Source: Acorus gramineus (taxonomy: Eukaryota > Streptophyta > Magnoliopsida > Acorales > Acoraceae). From it: a stretch of 64,000 bases of DNA. The position numbers and the translations under genes were made by a program. Where the stretch lies: NCBI GenBank assembly GCA_030737835.1, contig JAUJYN010000018.1:186001-250000 (forward strand), read 5' to 3'. Under the pieces are notes generated by a model. It saw only the letters and a program-made list of their open reading frames with translations, had not been told where the DNA came from and made no database searches. The stretch's first letter is position 1. The number at the start of each line of letters is the position of its first letter. Shown one piece after another: positions 22,803 to 34,655 of the stretch.

Positions 22803-23897
22803 GCGCGCGCGCACTCTCGCGCTCGCGCGCGCCCGCGAGCGCCAGCACCCGCGCACTCGCGTCTGCGCGCCCGCCAGCGCCTGCCTGCGCCCGCCTACGC
22901 GCGCACGCGCGCAGACAGCCCTCATCGCGCGCCCACTCTTTCCTAACCCCTTTTTAACCCTCCCCAACCTCTCACACACGCTCTAACTCCTATACATAGC
23001 ATGCATGAACACCCTAACAGCCCCTTATGCCATGAAAACCAAGAAAAGAAGAGGAAGGGCTCACCTTGGGAGGGGAAAAGAAAGGGGGAGGTTCGGGGGC
23101 CCTCGACGCACCCGCGACCACCTCAACCACCACCATCAACACCACCACCCTTAGCCCTCTACAGCCTCCCTTCTTGGCTGCAAATCAGGGGGGAGGAGAA
23201 CAAGGTATGAGAGGGTGCTTGAGAGAGAGGTGATCAACAACAACAACAAAACCTACACAAGTTCACCATCACTTCCTCCACCACCTTCTCCTTCTCTATG
23301 AGGAATTTATACAAACACTTTGGGGGAGTGAAAAGAGAGAAGGAGAGATCAAGAAAAATGGGCGTGGGATGTGAGAGAGAGAGGGAGAGAAGATATTTAT
23401 TTGGCACATAAATATCTAAAGAAGGATCAAATGACTAAGTCGTCCTTGACCAGAAATTCTGTACATGCTTCACTAGAACAGCCATAACTTCCTCAATATA
23501 GCTCCGAATTGCACAATTCCAATTCCGTTGGAAAGCCAAGAAGATTATCTACAACTTTCATGTTCATGCCATGATCAGATAATCTCTCCAGCTATTCCGA
23601 AATTAGAGCTAAACATAGAGCAGGGCTGCTGCCAGAATTTTCATCCCCGGGGTATACTTGGTAAAATACCCATAACTTTTACTACATGAATCCAGTTGAT
23701 CTAATTCCACTTTTGTACGAAAGCTAACTCAAAACTAGACATCTCATAATAAAATCATATTTAAACCTCTTCATCTTGGATTTTAACAAAATCAAATCCA
23801 AATACCAAATTGGAAATACATAACTTCTAGGGGAAAGGAAAAAAATTTATGTAACCAATTTTTCAATCAGAGCGCTCCAAATGACACAGGCACAACA
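22803..23897 (-). mobile_element. 5' LTR of the 5106-23897 element, right piece
   Basis: Resumes the CpG-dense tract and continues to the LTR end CACAGGCACAACA, matching 7580-8713 closely (for example around CATGAACACCCTAACAGCC at 23001). Confidence 0.85.
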
Positions 23898-26800
23898 GGT
23901 GGTACCTACGGATGGGAGCCCTTTGTGAGGACAGCTTTAACGGATGGGAGTTCCTACATCGGATCCAACGAAGGGAGAACGATTCCACGCTCGCAATATC
24001 ATTCGTTAACCCTCTCCCGGATAGCCTCTACTTGGTATACTCCCACGATCAGTACACTCTCGAACGCATCAATGGTACCTACGGATGGGAGCCCTCTGTC
24101 AGGACAGCTACAACCCGGGCCTCTCCAACACGGACAACATTGGGAGTAAACATTCCATGTTCGCAAAGCGAACCCAATAGAAAAACAACTGCTCACGATA
24201 ATCACTTATCGATATATCGAATACTACTGTACTCCCACACCGTTGCGTCGCTCAGACACAAAGGGGTTGCCTCTGCTCTCACATAGAAATAATCCCATAA
24301 GCTAATGAATTCTCCTGAATTCCAAATGAGTGCATCGCTCGGATGCACGGGGCGATTGCATCGCTAGCGCTCTAACTAATAAGGTACAACCCGACAGCGG
24401 GTCATACCCACGCCTATTTCAGATAGGCCTAATTAGTTTTAACATGCGCATATATTTTATAAGAGAATTTAATCTTAGTTATGTGCATGAACCATATGCA
24501 CGATCACATATCAATTAATCATAGGGATACTCCCTAATCATAGATTTACATCATAAATAAATCATACAACATGCATACATGGTCATTAATCACATAAACA
24601 TACAAAATATACTCTAATATCCATTGGATATCGCCAACTTAAAAGAAAGGGTCAAGCGCGATCTCGCGCACTAACAGGTGCATGCCAATATTCCAAACGA
24701 ACCTGAGTCGAGTAGGAAATCGCCTCTACTTACTCAGTTCGTTCAGAGGGAGAGGGCGAGAGAGATCATCATCTCATGAAGCTGGTCATAGCTTTGCCCC
24801 ATTAGCATGGGTGCAATAGCTACACCACGCCCTCGAGTCTTATCGCAAGGGAATATTAGGCAGGTGCCCGTTATTAACCCAGACTTAATCATACTGTATA
24901 TTCCCATTAATATGGTGGGAGTAGTATTACAATACCACCTAAGACATGCCATATTCTATACATCCATACACATTTACAACATACATGCCCATACTAGAGG
25001 GCTCATGCAACACAATCATTCATACATGAATACAATACATGTATATAAGCCTAGCATGCAAGATATCTACATATTATAGCTTAAGGGGCCCCATCGATGC
25101 GCGACGCGCGTCTACGCGTGTCGAGCGCATCCCGAGAGGGGGGGGGGGATTGGATCGAACCACTCACCATTACCCGGGACCTCGCGCATCCCATCCGACG
25201 AGATCTGCAGGGTAAGGGCATCAAATTTGGTGAGTAACATCACAATTTAGCACTTAGAAATCATTAGAAATACCAAAGACTTAGACATGCACGCATACGG
25301 GCTCGCATGCATGCGAGCACGCGCGTACGCACGCATGCCCGGGTGCCCCAGCACCTACCCGAGACCCTGGGCAGCCCCACGCATTACCCAGCACGCGCAC
25401 GCACGCTCGCGCGCGCATGGCCCCCAGCCCCGCGCCCACGCCCAGACGCGCGCGCGCGCTCTAGCGCACTCGCGCGCACTCCCCGGGCGCACTCCCCGGG
25501 CGCACCCCCGCTCGCGCCAGTGCCCGCGCGCGCTTGCGCGCCCTCCTGCGCCTGCCAGCGCCATCCTGCGCGCGCACGCGCGCAGACAAGGCCCTGCGCG
25601 CGCCCAGCCTCTCCTAACCCTCTTTTAACCCCTTTTAACCTCTCCTCCACACTTCTCACTCACCCTAAACCAATTACCTAGCATGCATGACCTCCCCAAC
25701 CATCCCAACAGCCCTAAAAATCAAAAAGAAGGGGAAGAGGACTTACCAAAAGAGGGAAAGGGAAAGGGGGAGATGCGGGGCTCTCGACGCGCCCACGGCC
25801 ACCTCAACCACCACCACCACCTCTTCAGCCTCTCACCAGCCCTTCTTGGCTGCAAATCAGGGGGGGAAAGTTCATGAAAAGGTGCTTGAGAGAGAGGAGA
25901 TCAACAACAACAACAATACCTACACAAACCTAGACTTGCACTTGCACCTTCTCCTTCTCTTCTCTTTGAGGATTTATCACAAACACATGGGGGGGCTTTG
26001 AAAGAGAGGAAGAGAGACCCAAGAATGTTGACGTGGGAGTGGGAGGGAGAGAGAGAGAGATATATTTTGGGCAAATAAATATCTAAAAGAGGGATAGAAA
26101 TGACCAATTCATCCCTGACTAGAAATTCTGTACATGCTTCACTAGAACAGCCATAACTTCCACGATATAGCTTCGAATTGCACAATTCAAAGTCCGTTGG
26201 AAATACAAGAAGATTATCTACAACTTTCATGTTTATGCCAAGATCCAATAATCCCTCCAGCGATTCCGAAATTAGAGATAAACATAGAACAGGGCTGCTG
26301 CCAGAATTTTTCATCCCCGGGGTATACTTGGAAAAATACCCATAACTTTTACTACATGAATCCAGTTGATCTAATTCTACTTTTGTACGAAATCTAACTC
26401 AAAACTGAGCATCTCATAATAAAATCATATTTAAACCTCTTCATCTTGGATTTTAACAAAATTAAATCCAAATACCAAATCGAAAATACATAACTTCTAA
26501 GAGGAAAATTATGTAGCCAAATTTTAAATCAGAGCACTCCAACTCCTGCAGGTGGCTAAAAGCCAAAATTTTAGCGACTCTGATCGAAAAAAATAAAGCT
26601 CCAAATGACACAGGCATAACAAGCCCTCTGTCAAGATAGCTTTAACGTCGGGTAGCTTCAACGCAGATCCGAAGAAGGGGAGAACGATTCCACGCTCGCA
26701 ATATCATCCGGTAGCCCTCTCCTGCGTAGCCTCTACCTGTCGACCTTTCACGATTGGTACATAAGCCAGATGTGTACCGCGGTACGCATCGGTAGCACCT

Positions 26801-26979
26801 ACAAGTGGTGGCACCCAAATAGGACAGCTTCGACGCTGGGGTGTTTCGATGCACGACAATGTTGGGAGGAAGCACCCCACGTTCACAAAACAAACTCTAT
26901 GGGCTAAGCTCGATAATCACATATCGATGATATCGAATACTCTTGTACTCCCACACGGGTGCGTCGCTCAGACACAAGG

Positions 26980-29524
26980 TGTGACGGCCCGTGTCCCAAA
27001 CCCTCGACACGTGCACGCCACGTGCCTCAAAACTCACCATTCTTTTATATAAAAAAAACATCGAAATAACCACCCTATATAAACTCATCTGGTAACAACC
27101 CTGGGATAACATATAATCATCAAGAAATATATAATCACCTATATAAACTCACCCAGGAAAGTTTAAGCAGTCAACAGAGCATCTAACACACCTCATATAC
27201 AGTCATCCATATATATAGAGCATTTTAACATAGGCATGGTTCACTAGACCAGCCTCTACCAAAAATAATCATATACAGATCCAAAACATCAACAATATCC
27301 ATATCTACATATATATACCTATCACCAACTGGACGTGACCCCCAAAAGAAGACAAAGTCAACGCCAACCCCCGCCTCTACTCTGCAAAAATAGGAAAATA
27401 GAATAGAATGAGCGAAAGATGCTCAGTAAGCAACCCAGACATTCCACGCATAAGGAAAACAAGGATGACATCAAAGTCAAGCTTCGTCAACATCAGGTCA
27501 AAGCATAATAACACATGAAAGCACTCTATGATCATCAGTGGAGAACAATAACATCGCTGATATATAAAAATAGGAATGAATAGCTCAAACGAACACATCA
27601 CAAGTGATAGGACCAATAGATATCATCAAGAAGCAACACCACTGGACTGAAGGCACATACTCTGAAATCACCCATCAAGCAAAGAAGGTCAATTAACTCA
27701 TTGATGGCACTCGAGATGTCACAATTCTACAAGAATGATAAGGGAATCACAACTCTGGCTCCTGAATGACCGAAGCGTCGGATAGACCATCTACATGACC
27801 CCATCTCGGCCCCTATGTCCGGGATGTCCACATCTATACCTCTCGCGTGTGGCCCTCGGAACGTCCACCGCGGAATCGCTACCTGGCCCTCGGAACGTCC
27901 AGGCACGGCAGGGTATTCTCAAGTCCCCCTCGCTGGACCGTACGTACTCATGCGCGCTGGGGAGGTAATCCTCAACCCTCACTGTAAGGTCTATGGTCAT
28001 CCAACTCCAAGAATACAAATTCAAGAGGTAATATACAAAGCAATGAAACACACAGTACAAGGCTTCATGGTCGGACAGCACGACCATGCAGATCATAGAT
28101 CAATGGCAAGACACTGGGATGGATACATCATGATCAAAGAAAGGCTCACAAATCAACTATAGATTTAGTAACTCTCGAAAACTGTCTAGAACAATGATAA
28201 ATGACAACGATTAGATAATGATGATGAATCACGAAGCAAACCTCAATAATGACACTTCAAAGACTAATCTGAACTGGGATAATATAAATCACACTCTCAA
28301 ATGATAACTGAATTATAGTGGATAAATATGAAGCAAGCCTCAATGAGAAACAATTCTAATTAATAAAGGTGACATGAATAATTCTGGGTCTCAACAATAT
28401 AGTATAGTAACCGATCGGGTCTCAACAATATCAGAGATGATAAGAAACAACAATGAAGCGCGGAATTGGAAATAACAAACACAAATATTGGGTCACTTAT
28501 AACAATACCACGTGGAATGGAATGTAGGACAAACAAATATCGATCGGGTTACTTACCTCGCAATTCACCACCTCAACTGGACTCACCCTATTCCAACTCT
28601 TAAAACAAGCAGAGAGGAAATCCACTGATAAAAATATAATCTCAATCAGATACTAGCATATAATTCTAATAATCAAGAAATTCTCAGTTTCCCCAAATCA
28701 AATCCGATGTCCTAAATACAAACCCTAAGTTAACGCAATAAAAATAACTCTCCAATTCTTATTTACCCAACCCCAAAAACAAATTCATATTTCAGTCCCA
28801 AATCACAATTTTTAATTTAGAACTAAAATAGAACAACCCTAGATGAAGAATAACGATGAAAAGAATAAGAATCCTTACCCAGTATGACACGAAAAATATT
28901 CCACGAAGCTTTTCCTAATTTTTCCTAATTTTTCCCCTTTTTTATTTTCCCTCAAATGAGTCTCGGACGACTCTCCCTCTCTCACATATATAACCACCAC
29001 CACCACCGACTCACCTATCAAATGAAATTTATAAATCCGCTAAAATTACCAAAGTACCCCTCTTAATAACCTGCGCAACCTCGACTCAAACCGCTATATC
29101 TTCTCGTAGGAAAGTCCACTTCAAATGATTCAACTTCTGTTGGAAAGGTAACGAAAATATGTATAACTTCTATGTCTAGACCAAGATCAAAAGAAGCCTC
29201 CAACTATATTAAAAATAACGAAAACAGAAGACCTCGCAATTTCTTCTTCTATGGGCATAAACGGTAAAATAACCATAACTTTTCTAATATAGCTCCAAAT
29301 GACACCAAATTAATTTTATATGAGAGATAACTCAAAAATGAAGACTTCATATGTTTAGCGCAAAATCCAATTATGTCTCGAAGGTGCTTTCTGAAAATGT
29401 AACCAAATGCAAGGCTTCAATAATAATAAGGACGAAAAGCTTAATAACATAAACTTATCCTATTTTGCAATCCAAACACGTAAATATTAGTATAAGTCGG
29501 CATAAGAGGATCCGGGCTATTACA
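26980..29524 (-). mobile_element. solo LTR of a different family (2545 bp)
   Basis: Plus-strand ends are TGTGACGGCCCG and GGGCTATTACA. It is flanked by the perfect TSD CAAGG (26975-26979, 29525-29529), and the type B LTR around it reads through once it is removed. By analogy with the neighbouring LTRs (GTGACGGCCC end, CTCAGTAAG block near 27420) it probably runs on the minus strand. A short A/T-rich repeat-like end is present. No coding sequence recognised. Confidence 0.85.
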
Positions 29525-29934
29525 CAAGGGGTTACCTCTGCTCTCACGCAGAAATAAGCCCAAGGCACAGAACCCAACAGGCGGTTCATACACACGCCTA
29601 GCAAGGGTAGGCCTAGCTTAATGCCATAACTACCGACTTAACGAAACCGATAAGATAATGAATTCTCCTGAATTCCAATCGAATGCATCGCTCGGATGCA
29701 CAGGGGCGATTACATCGCTAGCGCTCTAACTAATAAGGTACAACCCGACAACGGGTCATACCCACGCCTATTTCAGATAGGCCTAATCAGTTTTAACATG
29801 CGCATTTATATCCAGGAGAATTATATATTAGTTATGTACATGACCTACATGCACGATAACATATCAAATAATTATAGGGATACTCCCTAACATGGATAAA
29901 CAATATACATACCATGCATGGGCTAAATAATATG

Positions 29935-30000
29935 CATACAAGCATACCTCATATAAGCATACAAGCATACCTCATACAAGCATACTAGCATTCAAGCATA
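29935..30000. repeat. short tandem AAGCATACCTCATA repeats
   Basis: Several imperfect copies of a CATACAAGCATACCTCAT unit within the outer LTR. They are absent or shorter in the sister copy around 24560. Confidence 0.7.
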
Positions 30001-32112
30001 TACCCTAAAATGCGTTAGATATCACCAACTTAAAAGGGAAGGGTCAAGCGTGATCTCGCGCACTAACAGGTGTATGCCAATATTCCCAAACGAACCTGAG
30101 TCGAGTAGGAAATCGCATCTACTTACTCAGTTCCCGCAAAGAGGGAGGGCGAGAGAGAGGGAAAGTCTCATCCTCTTCGGAAGCTGGTCATAGCTTTGCC
30201 CCAACATAATGGGTGCAACAACCATACCACGTCCTCCAGTCTTATGACCAGGGAATATTAAGTATGCACCCGGTTATTAACCCAGGTTTAATCATGCTAG
30301 ATATTACTAACCTAGGGAGGTAGTACTATAAATAGCGACTACCTAAGGCATGCATATTCTATACATTCATATTAACACACATCACGCATGCCCATGCACG
30401 AAGGGCGCATGCAAACATAATAATTCACACATGAATATGATACATAGGTAAGTATATGGTAGAAATAGGGGGGTTCTACCTAATATACGAGCTATACTAA
30501 CCTAGCATGCAAGTACCTAGCATATTATGGGTTAGACATGACCATACTACTTATCTAAATAAGTAGTATAGTCAGGGTGCTCAACGGATGCGCGACGCAC
30601 AACTATGTGCATCCAACGCTTCCCGAAGGGTTGGATTGAACCACTCACCGATACCCGGATCGCCGCGCGTCCGGTCTACAAGATCTACAAAACATAACAA
30701 ATGATCCACAATTAATCTATAGAATCTCCTGACACACTTATAAGCCTACTTCATGAAGACCCTAACTCGTGATACTTCCATATTATCATACAAGACACAT
30801 GCAAACAACTCCTTGACACACAATCGAGTAAAATTGCCAAACCTGCTGCAACCAGCCCTACTATTTGATCTCTACAGCACCAAATACACATCCAAAAATT
30901 ATGAAATAAATCATACACATTCTTTGATATGCTGGGATCACATTAGAACCTAATTTTGTCTCTACAAGTCCGAAATAAATTATTTCCAGAAGCAGATCAA
31001 TTCCAACGCGAATCTAGACAGGTCATGCAAAACATGTTCTAACTTACACCATAGATATCATAAAGAGCCCAAATTTCATATATAACAACTTGACACATAG
31101 ATGATCATATCGTATGAATACATAATCTTAAAAATGTGTCTCTAAATACTAGATTCACTGAGATCTTTAAAAGACAGAGAGCTGCTTTACCAAAACAGGG
31201 GGAGGGAATGGGGAGATGCAGGGCTCTCGACACACCCACGACCACCTCAACCACCACCACCACCTCATCAGCATCTCCTCAAGCCTTTCATGGCTGGAAA
31301 TAGGGGTTAAAGGGGGCATGAGAGGGAGATAGAGAGAAGAGAAGCAACAACAACAACACACACACTCACCCTTTTTCACTCTTTCTTGTGCTTCTTCTTG
31401 ATCTTTTCCTTCATTATCACACACACAAACACTCAAAAACAGAGTGGGAGAGACGAGAGTGAGAGAGAGTGAGAGCTTTTTGTCACTTTGGGGGGGGGGG
31501 TGATGAGAAGGAGAGAAAAAAGGGGTGCACTTAAGCCTATTCTCACCCTCTAACACTCAAAATAACCAAAGATTGCTTCACCACTAAGCAAAGGGGGGGT
31601 GAGGTTACCAAAGGTCACCACATTCACCAAAATATCTTGACATTATTCCACCCACCAAACCAGGAACTCTCAAAACCTGGATACGGTTCAAAACATTACC
31701 GGAATTCGATAAAATTTTTATGGGTAGTACAAAACGGTACCAGGACCCATAATAAGCAGTTAGATTTTCAATTAGAGTACTCCAACTCCCGCAGGTGGCT
31801 AAAAGATAAAATTTTAGCAACTCCGATAAAAAAAAAATAAGGCTCCAAATGACACAGGCATAACATGATCCGACCCTTTCACTGGAGGAATTTTCAAATG
31901 CACTTGAAAGATGAATTCCTTCAATGAAAAAGCATTCACAAATGATGAAAAACCATTTAAAACAAAAGATGAAGTCTAATAAATGTTGAAATCTTATGCT
32001 AACGAGGCATATACCTACTTCATGTGCCCTGACTGCAATGATAGTTGTGAGGTATATTTACTGCCGTCGTGGTGGTCGTCGCTGGAGGAGAGAGAGATAG
32101 AGAATACATGGA

Positions 32113-32231
32113 AGCGAATAGTAAATGAAATGCAAATGTTGCGAAAAGAAAATAATGGAAAGCAAATGTAGGAGAGAGAGAGAATAGTAAATGAAATGCA
32201 AATGTAGGGAAGAGAAAATAATGGAAAGCCA
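32113..32231. repeat. tandem duplication (~70-bp unit)
   Basis: The block AATAGTAAATGAAATGCAAA with AGAAAATAATGGAAAGC occurs at about 32116-32164 and again at about 32187-32230, separated by a GA-rich piece. The remainder of 31871-32590 has no recognisable gene. Confidence 0.8.
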
Positions 32232-32590
32232 AAATGAGGTGACTTCAAAAAAATTGGGTGGTAACTTTTGGGGGGGGAATTTTCACAGGCATTTTTGAAA
32301 GCTGATGTGGAAAAAAAAATTCCACGTAGACTGGCTTATGTGGAGTCTGAGAAATGGTTTGCATTTGTAACTGAGTGTAGCAGCACTCCATAGATTATAT
32401 ATGTTATATTTTATGTACGGTTGCCCCATTTGCACAGCCTTTGACACCTTAAAAAAAAGAAATTAGTCATGGATCCTCCAAGTCACTCCTTTATTATTCT
32501 TAGATGACAGACGCTTTTGAAATTTTTTTTAGATCCCTAGGTTAGTGAATGTATTTTGTTATGGATCCTTCCTTCCATTTGGGTTATCCT

Positions 32591-33108
32591 TAGGGATGCA
32601 ACTTGAGTTGGGTTCAACCCGACCTGATGTGTTAAATCCAATTTTTACATAGACTGGGTTGTAAAAATTGGTTTTAGGTTCGAGTTCTGATTAACCAATT
32701 CGGGTTGAGTCAGAAATCAGGGTGGGTTCAGGTTGGCATAATAGACAACTTGACTTAATCCGAATATGAAGTAGACACTTATATGATATTTTAAATGGGC
32801 CATGGGGTATGTGTCATTGACACTTGATTTTTTACTCTAAATCTCTACATTTGGATCATAATATATATATATATATATTTGGACTTAGATTGTTTTAATG
32901 GATGATTAAAATTTATAAAATGTATATTTTTTTGTTAAAAATTAGGCTTGAAAATTGGGTTTCGTGGGTTGGTTCAAGTTATAGGTTGGGTTCCAGATAG
33001 AGTCGTTGGGTTAGGTTGGGTTAGGTTAGGTTAGGGTTGAACACCTTGAACTTCAAATTGGGGTCAACTCAAACCCAAACCACCCCCTCCCCCTCGGTAG
33101 TAGCCCTA
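32591..33108. mobile_element. hAT-like non-autonomous element (~518 bp)
   Basis: The ends are TAGGGATGCAAC and (reverse complement of the right end) TAGGGCTACTAC. The flanks GTTATCCT (32583-32590) and GTTATCTT (33109-33116) form an 8-bp TSD with one mismatch. An 8-bp TSD and TAGGG-type ends fit the hAT superfamily. There is no transposase ORF. Near the right end is a GGTTAGGTTGGG-rich stretch. Confidence 0.65.
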
Positions 33109-33508
33109 GTTATCTTTTACCAATTTCTTTCTCATTTTATCATTTTGTTCTTTTGTTTATACCTCTCTCTCTCCCTCTTCTGCACATAATCACAAAGGCT
33201 CCAAATATCAAGATGTATATATTTCTAAATGAAACATTTTTAAATTTCAAATATCAAGACATTTATGTTCAACTATCAAAATGTGGTTATTGCGAAGAAT
33301 GTTCACTGTATACATGAGTGTTAAAATAGTATATGAGATACTTAAAAATATATATGAAAATATTAACAGTATACATTAGATCGTTGGGCAGAGGCATTTT
33401 CAGTATTACTAACAGACAAACTAACAACATCAATAGAAAAGGACATAAAAATAAATTTTTACCGCCTTAGGGATTTGCAAAAACTTAAAAAGTTTTAAGT
33501 ATTTTCTG

Positions 33509-33939
33509 CCCCCGTTTGGATACAGAATATGACTTATTCTTAGGTATACAGTTATTCCGACATAAGTGAGTATAAATAAGGATAAAATGATTTTGTGTTT
33601 GGTTGTATTTTGAATTATTCTCGTTGGAAAACGTGATAATAAAACTTTTTTTGGTTGGGTAAAATGTGAATAAAGTGTGAATAAAGATTTATAAAAGGTG
33701 AAAAAATAATGATAGTTGATTTGACAAGTAATCATTAGAGTTGATGACAGTTGATTTGACACTGGACCACATAATCTTTGACTGGAATATCCTGAAATAA
33801 CTTTAATTACAAAGGTTGATTAAAATCCATATACCATTTTATACCAGTTTATTCTAACATAGTTTATCCCTAGATATTCTCTGCATATTTTGCTTTATTT
33901 TCACTTATCTCCTGAGCTATTCTATATCCAAACGGGTGA
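33509..33939. mobile_element. MITE-like inverted-repeat element (~430 bp)
   Basis: CCCGTTTGGATACAGAATA near the left end is mirrored by TATTCTATATCCAAACGGG at the right end. The interior is A/T-rich and non-coding. I could not find a convincing TSD, so the superfamily is open. It lies about 550 bp upstream of the kinase start codon. Confidence 0.55.
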
Positions 33940-33960
33940 TAAAAATAATAGATGAATAAT

Positions 33961-34208
33961 CACGTGGATCCAAATTAATTTTTCCAAAAATAAAACAAAA
34001 GAAAAGAAAAGTGATTTATATATTAGATTTAGAAAAACAGTACGTGCAAATCGTGCAACCAATCAAACAGCGGTGCCTCGTCTCGTCTACAAGCGCGCCG
34101 TCGATCCCTAGTCCCCTCTGCTCTGCAGCCACAGCTCCGAACTACCAGCCACGTAAGCACCATAATCGTCGTGCATTCGTTCTGTCCACGTGTCACTCAT
34201 CCACGTCA
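33961..34208 (+). promoter_or_regulatory. kinase promoter region with ACGT-core boxes
   Basis: CACGTGGATC at 33961, CCACGTGTC at 34186-34194 and CCACGTCA at 34201-34208 are G-box/ABRE-like ACGT cores, known as bZIP or bHLH sites in plants. TTTATATATTAG near 34015 could be a TATA element but is far (about 475 bp) from the ATG. A run of about 19 A lies at 34361-34379, just before the probable 5' UTR. Function is inferred from motifs only. Confidence 0.4.
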
Positions 34209-34490
34209 CAGCCGGCGATCCACCCTCTCCCACCCACCCTCCTCTCGCTCATCGCCGTTCCTCGTGGCGGTCAACGAAAGATAGGATACAAAATAACATC
34301 TCGAAATTATAAATCGCTGCCCATCAAAAGAAAAACCCAAATTAAGAAAAATTTAAACCGAAAAAAAAAAAAAAAAAAACTTGGTCTCTGACAGTTCTCC
34401 TTGCAGACAAGCGAAAGCAACTCTTCGTCTTCGACGGAGTCTTCTTTTGCTGCGGTCAGAGCTCCGGTTCAGGTTCTTGGGTTTCCGATC

Positions 34491-34655
34491 ATGGGAGGGC
34501 CAAAGAAAAGCTACTCGGTGTCGCCGGGGGATTACAAGCTGCTGGAGGAGGTCGGATACGGGGCGAGCGCGACCGTGTATCGGGCGATTTACATCCCCCT
34601 CAACGAGGTCGTCGCCGTCAAATGTTTGGATCTCGATCGATGCAACAGCAATCTC
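34491..34655 (+). CDS. kinase exon 1 (aa 1-55)
   Basis: [10 protein letters not shown] start, glycine loop and VAVK lysine. Donor is CTC|GTCAGT. The probable 5' UTR lies in 34380-34490. Confidence 0.93.

Larger units (their letters stand above)
5106..23897 (-). mobile_element. deleted full-length Ty3/gypsy (Tekay/Del-like) element carrying two insertions
   Basis: On the minus strand the order is: 5' LTR (23897 to 17174, interrupted), PBS, gag remnant, decayed pol (RT, integrase, C-terminal tail), polypurine tract, 3' LTR (8713-5106). The flanks AATGG (5101-5105) and GGTGG (23898-23902) match at 3 of 5 bases. The flanking host LTR is colinear across the junction, so I read them as a decayed TSD. 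Without its two guests the internal part is only about 2.7 kb, so most of gag, protease, RNase H and parts of RT and IN are gone. Guests: the gag-only element (11299-17016) and a solo LTR (19635-22797). Confidence 0.75.
4202..26621 (-). mobile_element. second-level solo LTR, type B (pieces 4202-5105 and 23898-26621)
   Basis: The ends are TGTCACGCCCC at 4202 and GGCATAACA at 26621, with a perfect 5-bp TSD AGCCC at 4197-4201 and 26622-26626. It is interrupted by the larger element at 5106-23897. The two halves rejoin at ...GCATCAATGG/TACCTACGG, the same order as in an uninterrupted copy at about 24065. No internal region adjoins it, so it is a solo LTR. Confidence 0.8.
3275..31865 (-). mobile_element. 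outermost nested solo LTR, type B (pieces 3275-4201, 26627-26979, 29530-31865)
   Basis: The left end is TGTCAAGCCCCAGGGCGG and the right end is GACACAGGCATAACA. Flanking 5-mers are GGATC (3270-3274) and TGATC (31866-31870), a TSD with one mismatch. Two insertions split it: one at AGCCC (4202-26621) and one at CAAGG (26980-29524). Removing them gives a continuous LTR that follows the other type B copies. No PBS, gag, pol or polypurine tract adjoins either end, so it is a solo LTR left by LTR-LTR recombination. It is probably the oldest insertion of the nest. Confidence 0.75.

Noticed and set aside
33003-33045. GGTTAGGTTGGGTTAGG array as a possible telomere remnant
   Set aside because: The units do not match TTTAGGG and the array lies inside an hAT-like element.
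34401-34490. Upstream extension of the kinase frame (MQTSESNSSS-like)
   Set aside because: It would start at TTG, not ATG. The conserved family start fits the ATG at 34491.
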